A DNA stretch of 63,097 nucleotides from Deltaproteobacteria bacterium (GCA_021413675.1 JAIOQA010000019.1:1-63097), one strand, 5' to 3'. Counted from the stretch's first letter, positions 8,520 through 18,663 are shown. Notes: generated from the letters alone by a model not told the origin. Program-made: numbers and translations.

Positions 8520-10400
8520 CTACAGCTCGATCTGCAGCCCCAGCTCGACCACGCGGTTGGGCGGCAGCTGGAAGAACGCGGTCGGGGCGCGCGAGTTGCG
8601 CGTGAGGAACGAGAACAGGATCTTGCGCCAGCGCGCGAGCGGCGCGGAGCCGGTGACGAGCAGGGTCTGGCGGCCCATGTAGTAGGTCGTGTCGGCCTCG
8701 CGCCAGGTGACGCCGTAGGCGGCGCAGCGGGCGAGGAACTTGGGGACGTCCGGCGTCTGCATGAAGCCGACGTGAGCGGTGACGCGGAAGAAGCCGTCGT
8801 TGAGGTTGCGCACCTCGATCGACTTGGAGCCCTGCACCCACGGCACGTTCTCGGTCTGGACGCTGAGCAGCACGACCTGCTGGTGCAGGACCTTGTTGTG
8901 CTTGACGTGGTGCAGGACCACGTTCGGGATGCCCTCGCGCGACGACGCCATGAACACCGCGGTGCCGGGCACGCGCGGCAGCGGGTTGGCGGCGATGTCC
9001 ATGAGGAACAGGTCGTCGGGCATCGTGCCGGTGTCCATGATCTTCGACAGCTCGCTGCGGCCGCGCCACCAGGTGGTGAACACGATGAAGATGCCGGCGC
9101 CGATCGACAGCGGGATCCAGCCGCCCTCGACGACCTTGATCGCGTTGGCGGAGAAGAACCCGAGGTCGATGAAGATGAACGGGATGAACAGCGCGAGCGC
9201 GCCGGGCAGCGAGTAGCCCCACTTCTGGCGACAGACCAGGAAGTACAGGTACGAGGTGATCGCCATCGTGCCGGTGACCGCGATGCCGTAGGCCGCGGCC
9301 AGCGAGGTGCTCGAGCGGTACGCGAGCACCAGCGCGACGCACGCCACCATGATCACGTAGTTGACCTCGGGGATGTAGATCTGCCCCTCGGTCTTGTGGG
9401 AGGTGTGCACGACCGTCACGCGCGGGCAGTAGCCGAGCTGCACCGCCTGGTGGGTCAGCGAGAACGCGCCCGAGATCAGGGCCTGCGACGCGATGATCGC
9501 GGCCATGGTCGCGAGGATGACCATCGGGATCAGCATCGGCCCCTCGACCAGCGAGAAGAACGGGTTCGACACCGAGCCGACCGGCTCCGACAGGAGGTGC
9601 GCGCCCTGGCCGAAGTAGTTGAAGAGCAGGCCGGGGAACGCGACGCAGTACCAGGCCCAGCGGATCGGCTTCTTGCCGAAGTGGCCCATGTCGGCGTAGA
9701 GCGCCTCGCCGCCAGTCACCGCCAGCACCGCGATCATCACCCAGCCGAACACCCCGCCGATGCGGCCGGTGCCGTAGCGCTGGACCATGAACAGGCCGAT
9801 GAGGATCGCGACCGTGATGGGGACGATCAGCTCGTTGAAGGCCGGGCTCTGCTCGCCGAGACCCTCGACCGCGCCGAGCACCGAGATCGCCGGCGTGATC
9901 ACGCCGTCGCCGTAGAGCAACCCGGCGCCGAACAGCGCCAGGAGGATCGGCACACCGAGGCGGACCGGGCGCTTGCCATCGTTCTTGGCGACCAGCGCGG
10001 CCAGCGCGAGGATGCCGCCCTCGCCCTTGTTGTCGGCGCGCATGATGAAGGTCAGGTACTTCACGACCACGACCAGCAGGAGCGCCCATAAGATGAGCGA
10101 CATCACGCCGTACACGTTGTAGGCGTACTCGACCGCGTCGCCGTTCTTCGGCAGCATCCCGTGCTCGCCGGTGAGGCACTCCTTCACCGCGTACAGGGGC
10201 GAGGTGCCGATGTCGCCGTAGACCACGCCGAGCGCCCCCAGCGACAGGAGCGCGAGCTCCTTGCGGTTGTGGGGCTCGTGAACGGCGTGGTGGACGGTGC
10301 TCGGGCGATCCGAGGGCGGCGCGGCCGGCGCACCATCATCGTCTGCCTCATGGGCAGGCTCGTCGGCGTCGTCGGCGTTGGCTACGTTGTCGTCGGACAT
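8520..10400 (-). CDS. kup: Kup-type potassium uptake transporter
   Basis: This 626-residue inner-membrane protein takes up potassium, probably with protons. Diagnostic Kup motifs are GVVYGDIGTSPLYAVKE near residue 65, LLYGDGVITPAISVLGA, the GGEALYADMGHFGKKPI loop, and FNYFGQGAHLL. About twelve membrane segments are followed by a cytoplasmic C-terminal domain of roughly 170 residues. The first 45 residues are an acidic Asp/Ala-rich extension. ATG 10398-10400 is chosen; a GTG six codons further up is an alternative. It converges on the small lipoprotein gene and diverges from the Liv operon. Confidence 0.93.
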   Translation of the reverse strand: MSDDNVANADDADEPAHEADDDGAPAAPPSDRPSTVHHAVHEPHNRKELALLSLGALGVVYGDIGTSPLYAVKECLTGEHGMLPKNGDAVEYAYNVYGVMSLILWALLLVVVVKYLTFIMRADNKGEGGILALAALVAKNDGKRPVRLGVPILLALFGAGLLYGDGVITPAISVLGAVEGLGEQSPAFNELIVPITVAILIGLFMVQRYGTGRIGGVFGWVMIAVLAVTGGEALYADMGHFGKKPIRWAWYCVAFPGLLFNYFGQGAHLLSEPVGSVSNPFFSLVEGPMLIPMVILATMAAIIASQALISGAFSLTHQAVQLGYCPRVTVVHTSHKTEGQIYIPEVNYVIMVACVALVLAYRSSTSLAAAYGIAVTGTMAITSYLYFLVCRQKWGYSLPGALALFIPFIFIDLGFFSANAIKVVEGGWIPLSIGAGIFIVFTTWWRGRSELSKIMDTGTMPDDLFLMDIAANPLPRVPGTAVFMASSREGIPNVVLHHVKHNKVLHQQVVLLSVQTENVPWVQGSKSIEVRNLNDGFFRVTAHVGFMQTPDVPKFLARCAAYGVTWREADTTYYMGRQTLLVTGSAPLARWRKILFSFLTRNSRAPTAFFQLPPNRVVELGLQIEL

Positions 10401-10508
10401 CAGCGACCGTGAGCCCACTGGGGCGCGCCCTGCGTAGCACGCTTCGCGCTCCGACTCTACGTGGTGAGTGTTGGTTCGCGCCGGACATGGGGAAGGCGAC
10501 CGCCGCGG

Positions 10509-10536
10509 TTGACACGACGCGCGCGCGTCGGCTATC
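10509..10536 (+). promoter_or_regulatory. livJ: candidate sigma70-type promoter of the Liv operon
   Basis: TTGACA at 10509-10514 matches the -35 consensus exactly and is followed after 16 bases by TATCGC at 10531-10536. This is 28 bases before the livJ ATG, with an AAGGAG ribosome-binding site at 10551-10556 in between. In such GC-rich DNA a perfect TTGACA in the right place is notable, though the -10 box is only a partial match. Confidence 0.5.
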
Positions 10537-10564
10537 GCATCGGCGGACCCGAAGGAGAATTGCC

Positions 10565-11794
10565 ATGAATCTATGCGCTTGGCGGACCTCGAAGCTGGTG
10601 ATGACGATGGCGCTCGCGCTCGTCGCTACCACCGCGTGCAACTCGAAGCGCAATTCATCGGGGGGAGGCGGCAGTGATCCGACGCCAGGGTCGGGCACCG
10701 GCGCGGGGCCCGCGGCCACCGGGCCGATCCTGATCGGCCACTTCGCGTCGATGTCGGGCGCCGAGGCCACCTTCGGCCAGTCGACCGACAACGGCGTGCG
10801 CCTCGCGATGGAGGAGCGCAACGCCGCGATCGACGCGGGCAAGCTCAAGGGTCGCAAGATCGAGGTCAAGACCCTCGACGATCAGGGCAAGACCCAGGAG
10901 GCGGGCACCGCGGTGAACCGCCTCATCAACGAGGACCACGTCGTGGCGATCCTCGGTGAGGTCGCCTCGGGCCTGTCGCTGGCCGGCGGCGCGGTCGCAC
11001 AGCACTACAGCGTCCCGATGATCTCGCCGTCGTCGACCAACCCGCAGGTCACGCAGGTCGGCGACATGATCTTCCGGGTCTGCTTCCTCGACGAGTTCCA
11101 GGGCAAGGTCATGGCGAAGTTCGCCAAGGACGAGCTCAAGGCGACCAAGGTCGCGATCCTCTTCGACCAGAGCCAGCCGTACTCGCAGGGCCTCGCCGAC
11201 TTCTTCGAGAAGCCGTTCACCGAGGCCGGCGGCACGATCGTGACCCGCCAGGCCTACAACTCGTCGAACCCGGACGTGTCGGCGCAGCTGTCGTCGGTGA
11301 AGGAGGCGGCGCCCGACCTCGTCGTGCTGCCCGGCTACTACACCCAGGCCGCCAACATCGCGCGCCAGGCCCGCAAGCTCGACATCACCGTGCCGTTCCT
11401 CGGCGGTGACGGCTGGGACTCGTCGAAGCTCGAGGAGATCGGCGGCGACGCGGTCCAGGGCAGCTACTACTCGAACCACTACTCGCCCGAGGAGCAGAGC
11501 CCGGTCGTGCAGGAGTTCGTGAAGAAGTACCAGGCCAAGTACAACCAGCTGCCCGACGGCCTGGCCGCGCTCGGCTACGACGCCGCCAACCTGCTGTTCC
11601 AGGCGATCGACAAGTCGCCGTCGCTGAGCGGCAAGGATCTCGCCGCGACCATCGCCGCGAGCAAGGACTTCGTCGGCGTGACCGGCGCGATCACGATCGA
11701 TCCCAACCGCGATGCGTCGAAGTCGGCGGTCGTGGTCCAGGTCGACCACGGCAAGCGCACCCCGATCAAGCGCTACCCGGCCGATCTGAAGTGA
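10565..11794 (+). CDS. livJ: branched-chain amino-acid ABC transporter substrate-binding lipoprotein
   Basis: This 409-residue type I periplasmic binding protein is the ligand receptor of the Liv transporter encoded downstream. The signal ends at a lipobox (LVATTACNSK, Cys25), followed by a Ser/Gly/Pro tether. The receptor fold shows PILIGHFASMSGAEATFG, the ligand-site segment AILGEVASGLSLAGG, VPMISPSSTNP and the hinge-side VPFLGGDGWDS. ATG 10565 is preceded by AAGGAG at a good distance, and longer in-frame starts are rejected for that reason. Ligand could be leucine/isoleucine/valine or another small amino acid or amide; homology alone does not decide. Confidence 0.9.
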   Translation: MNLCAWRTSKLVMTMALALVATTACNSKRNSSGGGGSDPTPGSGTGAGPAATGPILIGHFASMSGAEATFGQSTDNGVRLAMEERNAAIDAGKLKGRKIEVKTLDDQGKTQEAGTAVNRLINEDHVVAILGEVASGLSLAGGAVAQHYSVPMISPSSTNPQVTQVGDMIFRVCFLDEFQGKVMAKFAKDELKATKVAILFDQSQPYSQGLADFFEKPFTEAGGTIVTRQAYNSSNPDVSAQLSSVKEAAPDLVVLPGYYTQAANIARQARKLDITVPFLGGDGWDSSKLEEIGGDAVQGSYYSNHYSPEEQSPVVQEFVKKYQAKYNQLPDGLAALGYDAANLLFQAIDKSPSLSGKDLAATIAASKDFVGVTGAITIDPNRDASKSAVVVQVDHGKRTPIKRYPADLK

Positions 11795-11840
11795 TCGCCG
11801 GCGCGACGCCCACGATGACGCAACCGATCCGGAGGCGCCG

Positions 11841-12761
11841 GTGAGCAGGCTCGTCGACGTCTTCTTGCACGCCCTGACCCAGGGCAGCCTCTACGCGCTC
11901 ATCGCGCTGGGCTACACCCTGGTCTACGGCATCCTGCGCTTCATCAACTTCGCCCACTCGGACGTCGTGATGGTCGGCGCGTGGGTGTCCTACACCCTGG
12001 CCGGTGTGTTCGGCTGGGCGGCCACCGGATCGCCGGCGATCGCGATGCCGGTCGTGCTGATCCTGACGATGGGCATCTGCGCGGTGCTCGGCTTCACGAT
12101 CGAGCGCCTGGCGTACCGGCCGCTGCGCCGCGCGCCGCGCCTCAACGTGCTCATCACCGCGATCGGCGTCTCGCTGTTCCTCGAGCACGCGGGTCGCCTC
12201 GACGCGGTCTTCGGCCCCGACCCGGTGTCGATGCCGAAGCTCCTCAGCGAGGAGCCGCTGTTCCACATCGCCGGCGTCGCGGTGCCGATCGTCGACGCGA
12301 CGGTCGTGTTCCTCGCGATCGCGCTCTTGCTCCTGCTCGAGTGGCTGGTCTACCGGACCAAGCTCGGCGCCGCGATGCGCGCGGTCTCGTTCGACGAGCG
12401 CACCGCCTCGCTGATGGGCATCAACGTCGATCGGGTCGTGTCGATCACGTTCCTCATCGGCTCGGCGCTCGCCGCCGCGGGCGGCATGTTCTACGGCCTC
12501 AAGTACGGCCAGCTCGACGTCACCGCCGGCTCGGTCTGGGTCCTGCTCGGGCTGAAGGCGTTCGTGGCCGCGGTGGTCGGCGGCATCGGCAACATCCGCG
12601 GCGCGGTCGCGGGCGCGTTCCTGATCGCGTTCGTCGAGAACTTCATGGCGACCTACGCCTCGCCGGCGTTCCAGGACGCCTACGTCTTCGCCATCCTCAT
12701 CATCGTGCTCCTGGTCAAGCCGGGCGGCCTGTTCGGCAGCGTCACCCGGGAGAAGGTATGA
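11841..12761 (+). CDS. livH: branched-chain amino-acid ABC transporter permease LivH
   Basis: This 306-residue inner-membrane permease has about eight membrane segments. LivH signatures are the N-terminal GSLYALIALGYTLVYGILRF with INFAHSDV, and the cytoplasmic EAA-like loop RAVSFDERTASLMGINVDRV. The C-terminal LLGLKAFVAAVVGGIGNIRG follows. The start is GTG 11841 with GGAGG 7 bases upstream. It lies 46 bases after livJ, and its TGA overlaps the livM start as ATGA. Confidence 0.92.
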   Translation: MSRLVDVFLHALTQGSLYALIALGYTLVYGILRFINFAHSDVVMVGAWVSYTLAGVFGWAATGSPAIAMPVVLILTMGICAVLGFTIERLAYRPLRRAPRLNVLITAIGVSLFLEHAGRLDAVFGPDPVSMPKLLSEEPLFHIAGVAVPIVDATVVFLAIALLLLLEWLVYRTKLGAAMRAVSFDERTASLMGINVDRVVSITFLIGSALAAAGGMFYGLKYGQLDVTAGSVWVLLGLKAFVAAVVGGIGNIRGAVAGAFLIAFVENFMATYASPAFQDAYVFAILIIVLLVKPGGLFGSVTREKV

Positions 12762-13876
12762 AGACCCTTGCCCAGCGCGTCCCCGAGCTGACGCCGGGGC
12801 TCCTGCCCACGCTCGGTCGATCGATCTGGCCGTTCCTCGCCGGCTTCGGGTTCGCGTACCTGATGCAGGTCGGGATCGCGCCGGCGGTCGGCGAGTTCTA
12901 CGGCTCGCTGCTCGTCAACATCGGCATCGCGATCGTGCTCGCGGTGTCGCTCAACATCGTCAACGGCTTCGCCGGCCAGTTCTCGATCGGCCACGCCGGC
13001 TTCATGCTGGTCGGCGGCAACGCCGCGGCGGCGATCGTCTACTACGGCTCGATCAAGCTGTGGGGCTCGCCCGAGATCCACGGCGGCTTCCTCGGGCCCG
13101 GCGAGCTGCTGCTGGTCGCGGGCTGCGTTGCCGGCGGCCTCTGGGCCGCGTTCGCGGGGCTCATCGTCGGCCTGCCGTCCTTGCGGCTGCGCGGCGACTA
13201 CCTCGCGATCGTCACGCTCGGCTTCGGCGAGATCATGCGCGTGCTGGTCACCCAGACCGGCCCGCAGCTGCGCGGCAAGGACGCCGCCGAGGCCAGCTGG
13301 TTCACGCTCATGACCAAGCTCAACGGCAACCTCGGGTTCTCGAACCCGCAGGGCGCCTACCTCGATCCGCAGAACCCGTTCTGGGTCTGGGTGTTCGTCT
13401 CGATCCTGCTGATCGTCGCGTACCGGCTCAAGTCGTCGACCCACGGCCGCGCGCTGCTCGCGGTGCGCGAGAACGAGGTCGCGGCCGAGGCGATGGGCGT
13501 CCCGACCACGCGCGCCAAGGTCTCGGCGTTCGTGCTGGCGGCGTTCTTCGCCGGCATCGGCGGCGCGCTGTTCGCCCACGAGCTGGGCTCGACGCTCAAG
13601 CCCGACCCCAGCACGCTCGGCTTCCAGAAGTCGTTCGACATCGTGATCATGGTCGTCATCGGCGGCATGGGCTCGATCACCGGCGCGGTGCTGGCCGCGG
13701 TGATCCTGACGGTCATGCCGGAGCTGTTCCGCGAGTTCGACCAGTACCGGATGATCGTCTACGCGCTCGCGCTCATCTTCATGATGATCCTGCGGCCGCA
13801 GGGCCTGATGGGCCTGCGCGAGCTGTGGGACACGAGCTGGTGGCGGCGGATCTTCCGGCGCGGAGGTGCGTCGTGA
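12758..13876 (+). CDS. livM: branched-chain amino-acid ABC transporter permease LivM
   Basis: This 372-residue second permease of the transporter pairs with LivH. LivM motifs include SLNIVNGFAGQFSIGHAGFM, GLPSLRLRGDYLAIVTLGFGE, the coupling-loop region ALLAVRENEVAAEAMGV and the C-terminal VVIGGMGSITGAV. Around eight to nine membrane segments are visible. The ATG overlaps the livH stop, and its own TGA (13874-13876) overlaps a GTG that should be the livG start, as expected for an intact Liv operon; livG is broken immediately afterwards. Confidence 0.92.
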   Translation: MKTLAQRVPELTPGLLPTLGRSIWPFLAGFGFAYLMQVGIAPAVGEFYGSLLVNIGIAIVLAVSLNIVNGFAGQFSIGHAGFMLVGGNAAAAIVYYGSIKLWGSPEIHGGFLGPGELLLVAGCVAGGLWAAFAGLIVGLPSLRLRGDYLAIVTLGFGEIMRVLVTQTGPQLRGKDAAEASWFTLMTKLNGNLGFSNPQGAYLDPQNPFWVWVFVSILLIVAYRLKSSTHGRALLAVRENEVAAEAMGVPTTRAKVSAFVLAAFFAGIGGALFAHELGSTLKPDPSTLGFQKSFDIVIMVVIGGMGSITGAVLAAVILTVMPELFREFDQYRMIVYALALIFMMILRPQGLMGLRELWDTSWWRRIFRRGGAS

Positions 13877-13923
13877 GCGCGACCGTCCCGGCGCTGACCA
13901 CCTCGGATCTAGGCGCGTTGTAG
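13873..13923 (+). pseudogene. livG: cut-off original start of livG (16 codons)
   Basis: GTG 13873 overlaps the livM stop as GTGA, the coupling arrangement expected for the next Liv gene. It reads VSATVPALTTSDLGAL and then stops at TAG 13921-13923. The peptide resembles the first strand of a LivG-type ATPase (short linker, then Leu-x-x-x-Asp-Leu), but the glycine-rich continuation is missing. The ATPase body resumes only near 14560, behind a J domain. I read this as the orphaned 5' end of the ancestral livG; it may still be translated as a 16-residue peptide. Confidence 0.55.
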
Positions 13924-14238
13924 GTCGCCGGGAAGTGCATCACTAGCCGCGGGCGCGATCGTCGGCGCGAGCGTCGGCTGGTGTTTCTCGTACGCGGCTG
14001 GACGCGGCAAGGTCGAGTCGTCGCTGGAGGGCGTGGCCGCGTGGCCGGGGCCACGGGCTCCGCCGTTGGGCCGTATTGCGCCAGTCGAGCAGTGCGTCCG
14101 CCGGTATGACCCGCGCGAGTAGCCGGCTCAGAGCGTCCAGCTTCTCCTCCGGTGAGCCTACGGGCTAGCCCGCGTCTGTGGCGTATTCTGTCGAGCAAGT
14201 ACGCTCTGCTAGGGAACGGAACGTTGTAGTTTCCCAGC
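13906..14238 (+). other. scar of foreign DNA between livM and the rebuilt livG
   Basis: This stretch holds no gene I can name. Its composition differs from the flanks: by hand count the 60-base line at 14161 is about 62% GC and that at 14221 about 58%, against about 73% at 15001. Imperfect direct repeats mark both ends: CGTTGTAG then GTGCATC at 13916-13923 and 13935-13941, and again at 14222-14229 and 14239-14245. On the minus strand a frame of 73 codons is open from 14164 down to a stop at 13943, including SPEEKLDALSRLLARV and LLDWRNTAQRR; no start codon and no family recognised. CGGGCTAGCCCG at 14161-14172 is a perfect palindrome. It looks like the remnant of an inserted element. Confidence 0.45.
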
Positions 14239-15348
<1,110 letters not shown>

Positions 15349-15349
15349 G

Positions 15350-16066
15350 ATGGCGCCGCTACTCCAGATCAAGGATCTCAACGTCCACTACGGCGGCATC
15401 CACGCGCTCAAGGGCGTGACGTTCGACGTCGACGAAGGGCAGATCGTCACGCTGATCGGCGCGAACGGCGCCGGCAAGACGACCACGCTGCGCGCGATCT
15501 CGGGCCTGCTCAAGCCGTCGAAGGGCTCGGTCACGTTCGCGGGCAAGCCGATCACCGGCCGCCCGGCGCACGAGATCGTCGCGCTCGGCCTGGCCCAGGC
15601 GCCCGAGGGCCGCGGCATCTTCGCGAACCTCACGGTCGAGGAGAACCTCGACATCGGCGCGTACCTGCGCCACGACCACGCCGGCATCGCGAAGGACAAG
15701 GAGAAGGCGCTCGGCCTGTTCCCGCGGCTCAAGGAGCGCCTGCGCCAGAGCGCCGGCACGCTGTCGGGCGGCGAGCAGCAGATGCTCGCGATCGCGCGCG
15801 CGCTGCTCACCAAGCCGCGGCTCTTGCTCCTCGACGAGCCGTCGCTGGGATTGGCGCCGCAGGTCGTGAAGCTGATCTTCGAGATCGTGAAGACCATCGC
15901 GAACGACGGCACGACCATCCTGCTGGTCGAGCAGAACGCGCACATGGCGCTCAAGGTCGCGCACACCGGCCACGTGCTCGAGGTCGGCGCGCTCGCCGCC
16001 TCGGGGCCGGCCGCGGATCTCGCCAAGGACGACGCGATCCGCAAGGCGTACCTCGGCGTGCACTGA
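15350..16066 (+). CDS. livF: branched-chain amino-acid ABC transporter ATPase LivF
   Basis: This 238-residue second ATPase of the Liv transporter carries Walker A GANGAGKTTTL, the LivF-type APEGRGIFANLTVEENL, signature LSGGEQQMLAIARAL, Walker B LLLLDEPSLGLAP and the switch region LLVEQNAHMAL. The ATG lies one base after the chimeric livG stop, so translation is coupled. It is the last gene of the operon and ends 28 bases from a convergent gene. Confidence 0.93.
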   Translation: MAPLLQIKDLNVHYGGIHALKGVTFDVDEGQIVTLIGANGAGKTTTLRAISGLLKPSKGSVTFAGKPITGRPAHEIVALGLAQAPEGRGIFANLTVEENLDIGAYLRHDHAGIAKDKEKALGLFPRLKERLRQSAGTLSGGEQQMLAIARALLTKPRLLLLDEPSLGLAPQVVKLIFEIVKTIANDGTTILLVEQNAHMALKVAHTGHVLEVGALAASGPAADLAKDDAIRKAYLGVH

Positions 16067-16069
16067 GGC

Positions 16070-16089
16070 GGCCGCGCGGGATCGCGGCC
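16070..16089. terminator. GC-rich hairpin between convergent genes
   Basis: GGCCGCG at 16070-16076 and CGCGGCC at 16083-16089 form a perfect 7-bp stem with a 6-base loop, starting 3 bases after the livF stop and just before the end of the opposing gene. No T tract follows on either strand, so this would be a weak or factor-dependent terminator at best. Confidence 0.35.
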
Positions 16090-16094
16090 CGTCA

Positions 16095-16910
16095 TCAGGC
16101 GTCGCGTTCGAACGTGATGGGCTCTTTGATCCGGCGCGCGCGGCGCTTCCACGCGCGGGGTAGCGCGCCCATGCGCAGCTGGCGTTCGCGGCGCAGCAGG
16201 CCCACCGCGTCTTCACACAGCAGGTCCTCCTCGAGCACGTCCGCGTAGCGCGCCTTCGCCTTGGGAGGGCGGTCGACGTGCAGCGCGAACTGCCAGTGGT
16301 CGGTCGCGACGTACTCGAGCGTCAACCCGGCATCGCGATCGAGCGCGTCGAACGCCTGCTCCAGCCGATGTGGGCCCAGGAACAGCTCGGCGAGCTGGCC
16401 GACGCGCCCGACCACGACGCGCAGCTCGCGCGCCCAGGGGGCGAGGTAGAGCGTGGCCGCGCCGCCGGCCGCGCGGGCTTGCTGGATCAGCACCGCGCAG
16501 CGCGCGTCCCGCGGCGCGGGATAGGCCCGCATCGGATGGCCGAGCGTCTTCGGGATGCGCGGCGCTCCGAGCTCGCGCTCGAGCTGCGCGAGGTAGGCCT
16601 GGAACGCGGGCGCCCGCTCGGCCTTCGCGAGCGCGGTGGCCTTGCGGCGCGCGAGGTCGGCGGCGCGCTGCTGTTCCTGCGCGTGCTCCGCTGCCGCGCG
16701 AGGGTACGTGCGATGGATCAGCCAGCCATGCTCGACGACGTAGTCGCCTGGCGCGTCCGGGTCGACCGCTTCGCGATGCAGGACCCGCTTGCCCTGCTCG
16801 AGCACCTCGATGCGCCGCGGTGATGCGCGGTACGCGGAGTACGCCTTCTTCGGATCAGGGTGCGGCAGGCGCCACAGGCGGCGGTCGAGGGTGATCGGGA
16901 GGCGGGCCAT
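16095..16910 (-). CDS. hypothetical protein
   Basis: This 271-residue protein is unrecognised. ATG 16908-16910 opens MARLPITLDRRLWRLPHPDP; the frame continues upstream but only as a shadow of the divergent gene. A Lys/Ala/Arg/Glu-rich helix lies around residues 95-130, and the C-terminal tail is strongly basic (AWKRRARRIKEP). There is no signal peptide and no membrane segment, so it is probably cytoplasmic. The divergent gene starts 70 bases away. Confidence 0.6.
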   Translation of the reverse strand: MARLPITLDRRLWRLPHPDPKKAYSAYRASPRRIEVLEQGKRVLHREAVDPDAPGDYVVEHGWLIHRTYPRAAAEHAQEQQRAADLARRKATALAKAERAPAFQAYLAQLERELGAPRIPKTLGHPMRAYPAPRDARCAVLIQQARAAGGAATLYLAPWARELRVVVGRVGQLAELFLGPHRLEQAFDALDRDAGLTLEYVATDHWQFALHVDRPPKAKARYADVLEEDLLCEDAVGLLRRERQLRMGALPRAWKRRARRIKEPITFERDA

Positions 16911-16980
16911 GCCGCAGCCTATCGCGGTGCGCGCCCGCGGTGCGCTCGCCGCCTCGCCGGCCAGGTATGCTCCGCGCCAC

Positions 16981-17607
16981 ATGACCGCACCCATCGGCAC
17001 GATCGCGTCGCTCAACACCGCGCTCACGCTGGTGGTGTTCGACGCGCGGTCCGCGACCGACTGGATCCCGACGCGGCCCGCGGCGACCAAGGCGCAGTTC
17101 ACCGGTCATCCGGCCGAGGTCATGCGCGGCCTCGCCAAGGGCGACGACGCGACCGCGATCGACGTCGGGACCAGCGGCGGCTTCGCGTTCGAGCTCGAGG
17201 GCAAGTCGGGGCGGATCGAGGCGTATCGACTCGACGATGGTGGCGTCGCGCTGATCGCGCCGCCCCGCGCGTGGTGGAAGGACGCCGAGCCCGCCGCCGT
17301 CGACGCGCTGTTCGCGCAGCTGCTCGGCGCTGATGGCGTCGAGGAAGCCACCGAGCTCGGCGAGCTCGAGCTGGCGTCGGGCAAGCTCGCGCTGGTCTAC
17401 CTGTGGTTCAAGAAGATCGGCGCCGCGCGCGACCTCGCGCTCACGGTCCCGGCGGGTGGCGCGCTCGGTTTCGGCGACGGCTACGGCGAAGGGCAGGGGC
17501 TGATCGTCGATCTGCCGCCCGGCACGTATCGCCTGTCCCGCCACGAGGAGCTGGCTCCCTGGGACGCGACGCTCGCGCTGGTCGCGATGTACCTCGTCCC
17601 GGCGTAG
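16981..17607 (+). CDS. hypothetical protein, possibly immunity-protein-21-like
   Basis: This 208-residue protein starts at ATG 16981 (MTAPIGTIASLNTALTLVVF). It is an alternating alpha/beta protein with DATAIDVGTSGGFAFELEG in the middle and GLIVDLPPGTYRLSRHEEL near the end. The WIPTRP segment and the following Gly-rich strand recall small contact-toxin immunity proteins of the Imm21 type, but the resemblance is slight and no toxin gene is adjacent. No signal peptide is visible. Confidence 0.55.
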   Translation: MTAPIGTIASLNTALTLVVFDARSATDWIPTRPAATKAQFTGHPAEVMRGLAKGDDATAIDVGTSGGFAFELEGKSGRIEAYRLDDGGVALIAPPRAWWKDAEPAAVDALFAQLLGADGVEEATELGELELASGKLALVYLWFKKIGAARDLALTVPAGGALGFGDGYGEGQGLIVDLPPGTYRLSRHEELAPWDATLALVAMYLVPA

Positions 17608-17647
17608 CGCGCGATCCCAGCGCGCGCCGCGATCGCGTGCACGGGCG

Positions 17648-17938
17648 CTACGGCGCCAGCCGCGCCGGCATGTCCTCGGCGCGCTGGCTGGCGCGGAACT
17701 CGATGATGCGGATCTCGGCCAAGCCGTTCGCGACGAACGGGTCCTCGGCCATGATCGCCTCGATGCGCGCGCGGCTGTCGGCGGTCGCGAGGATGATGCC
17801 GCCGTCGCGCGGGATCTTGCGGCCCGAGACGAGGAACGTGCCGGCGGCGTAGTGGCGATCGAGGAACGCGACGTGCGCCTTCATCTGCGCGTCGATCTGC
17901 GGCAGCGGCACCTTGTAGACCAGCTCGATGACGAACAT
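17648..17938 (-). CDS. YciI-like protein
   Basis: This 96-residue protein starts at ATG 17936-17938 (MFVIELVYKVPLPQI). The YCII-type dimeric alpha+beta barrel is visible as AHVAFLDRHYAAGTFLVSG, RDGGIILATADSRARI, and DPFVANGLAEIRIIEF, with the His/Asp pair conserved in the family. YciI proteins are small and sometimes enzymatic; the substrate is usually unknown. It diverges from the ferritin-like gene across 143 bases. The open frame upstream of the chosen start is Arg-rich shadow. Confidence 0.82.
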   Translation of the reverse strand: MFVIELVYKVPLPQIDAQMKAHVAFLDRHYAAGTFLVSGRKIPRDGGIILATADSRARIEAIMAEDPFVANGLAEIRIIEFRASQRAEDMPARLAP

Positions 17939-18081
17939 GGCCCGAGCTTGCCGCGGCCGAGGCCGTGTGACGAGCGCGTGCGCGCGCCACCGCACACCGC
18001 GCGCACGCGCACGCGCGACCGCGCGGGCCGCACGGGATCTCGCGCACCTGCGCGGGCTCGCGGCATGCAAAAGCCGGCGCC

Positions 18082-18615
18082 ATGAAACCCTTCAAGACCG
18101 ACCTCGACGCGATCCGCAAGCGCGCCCGCATGAACCTCCTCGACGGCGCGGTGACCGGCGCCTACCAGGCCGATCGCGTGCAGGTGATCGCCGTGCTCAA
18201 CGAGGTGCTCGCGACCGAGATCGTCTGCACGCTCCGCTACCGGAATCACTACTTCATGGCGGCGGGCATCCACGCCAAGCCGGTCGCGCAGGAGTTCCTC
18301 GAGCACGCCAACGAGGAGCAGGGCCACGCCGATCTGGTCGCCAAGCGCATCACCGAGCTCGGCGGCAACCCCAACTACAACCCCGAGGGCCTCGCCACGC
18401 GCAGCCACGCCGAGTATCGCGAGGGCGCGACGCTCGAGGAGATGATCGAGGCCGACCTCGTCGCCGAGCGCGTCGCGGTCGAGACCTACTCGGAGATCGT
18501 GCGCTGGATCGGCAACGACGATCCGACCACGCGCCGCATGATCGAGGGCCTGCTCGCCACCGAGGAGGAGCACGCCGACGACCTCGCCAACCTGATGGCG
18601 AGCATGAAGCGGTAG
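18082..18615 (+). CDS. ferritin-like protein (bacterioferritin type)
   Basis: This 177-residue four-helix protein probably stores or detoxifies iron. Metal-site motifs appear in the expected order: NEVLATEIVCTLRYRNHYF, then EFLEHANEEQGHADL (ExxH), EADLVAERVAVETYSEI, and TEEEHADDLANL (ExxH). The spacing is that of a bacterioferritin-like di-iron centre. It starts at ATG 18082, and a small membrane-protein gene follows 48 bases downstream. Confidence 0.85.
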   Translation: MKPFKTDLDAIRKRARMNLLDGAVTGAYQADRVQVIAVLNEVLATEIVCTLRYRNHYFMAAGIHAKPVAQEFLEHANEEQGHADLVAKRITELGGNPNYNPEGLATRSHAEYREGATLEEMIEADLVAERVAVETYSEIVRWIGNDDPTTRRMIEGLLATEEEHADDLANLMASMKR

Positions 18616-18663
18616 CGCTTCGCCCCTGCCCCTGACGGTCCCGCGCTTGCACTGGAGAACCTC

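Noticed and set aside
14161..14172. CGGGCTAGCCCG as a regulatory site
   Set aside because: A single 12-base palindrome in an apparent scar region, not near a promoter-like sequence; kept only as a description of the scar.
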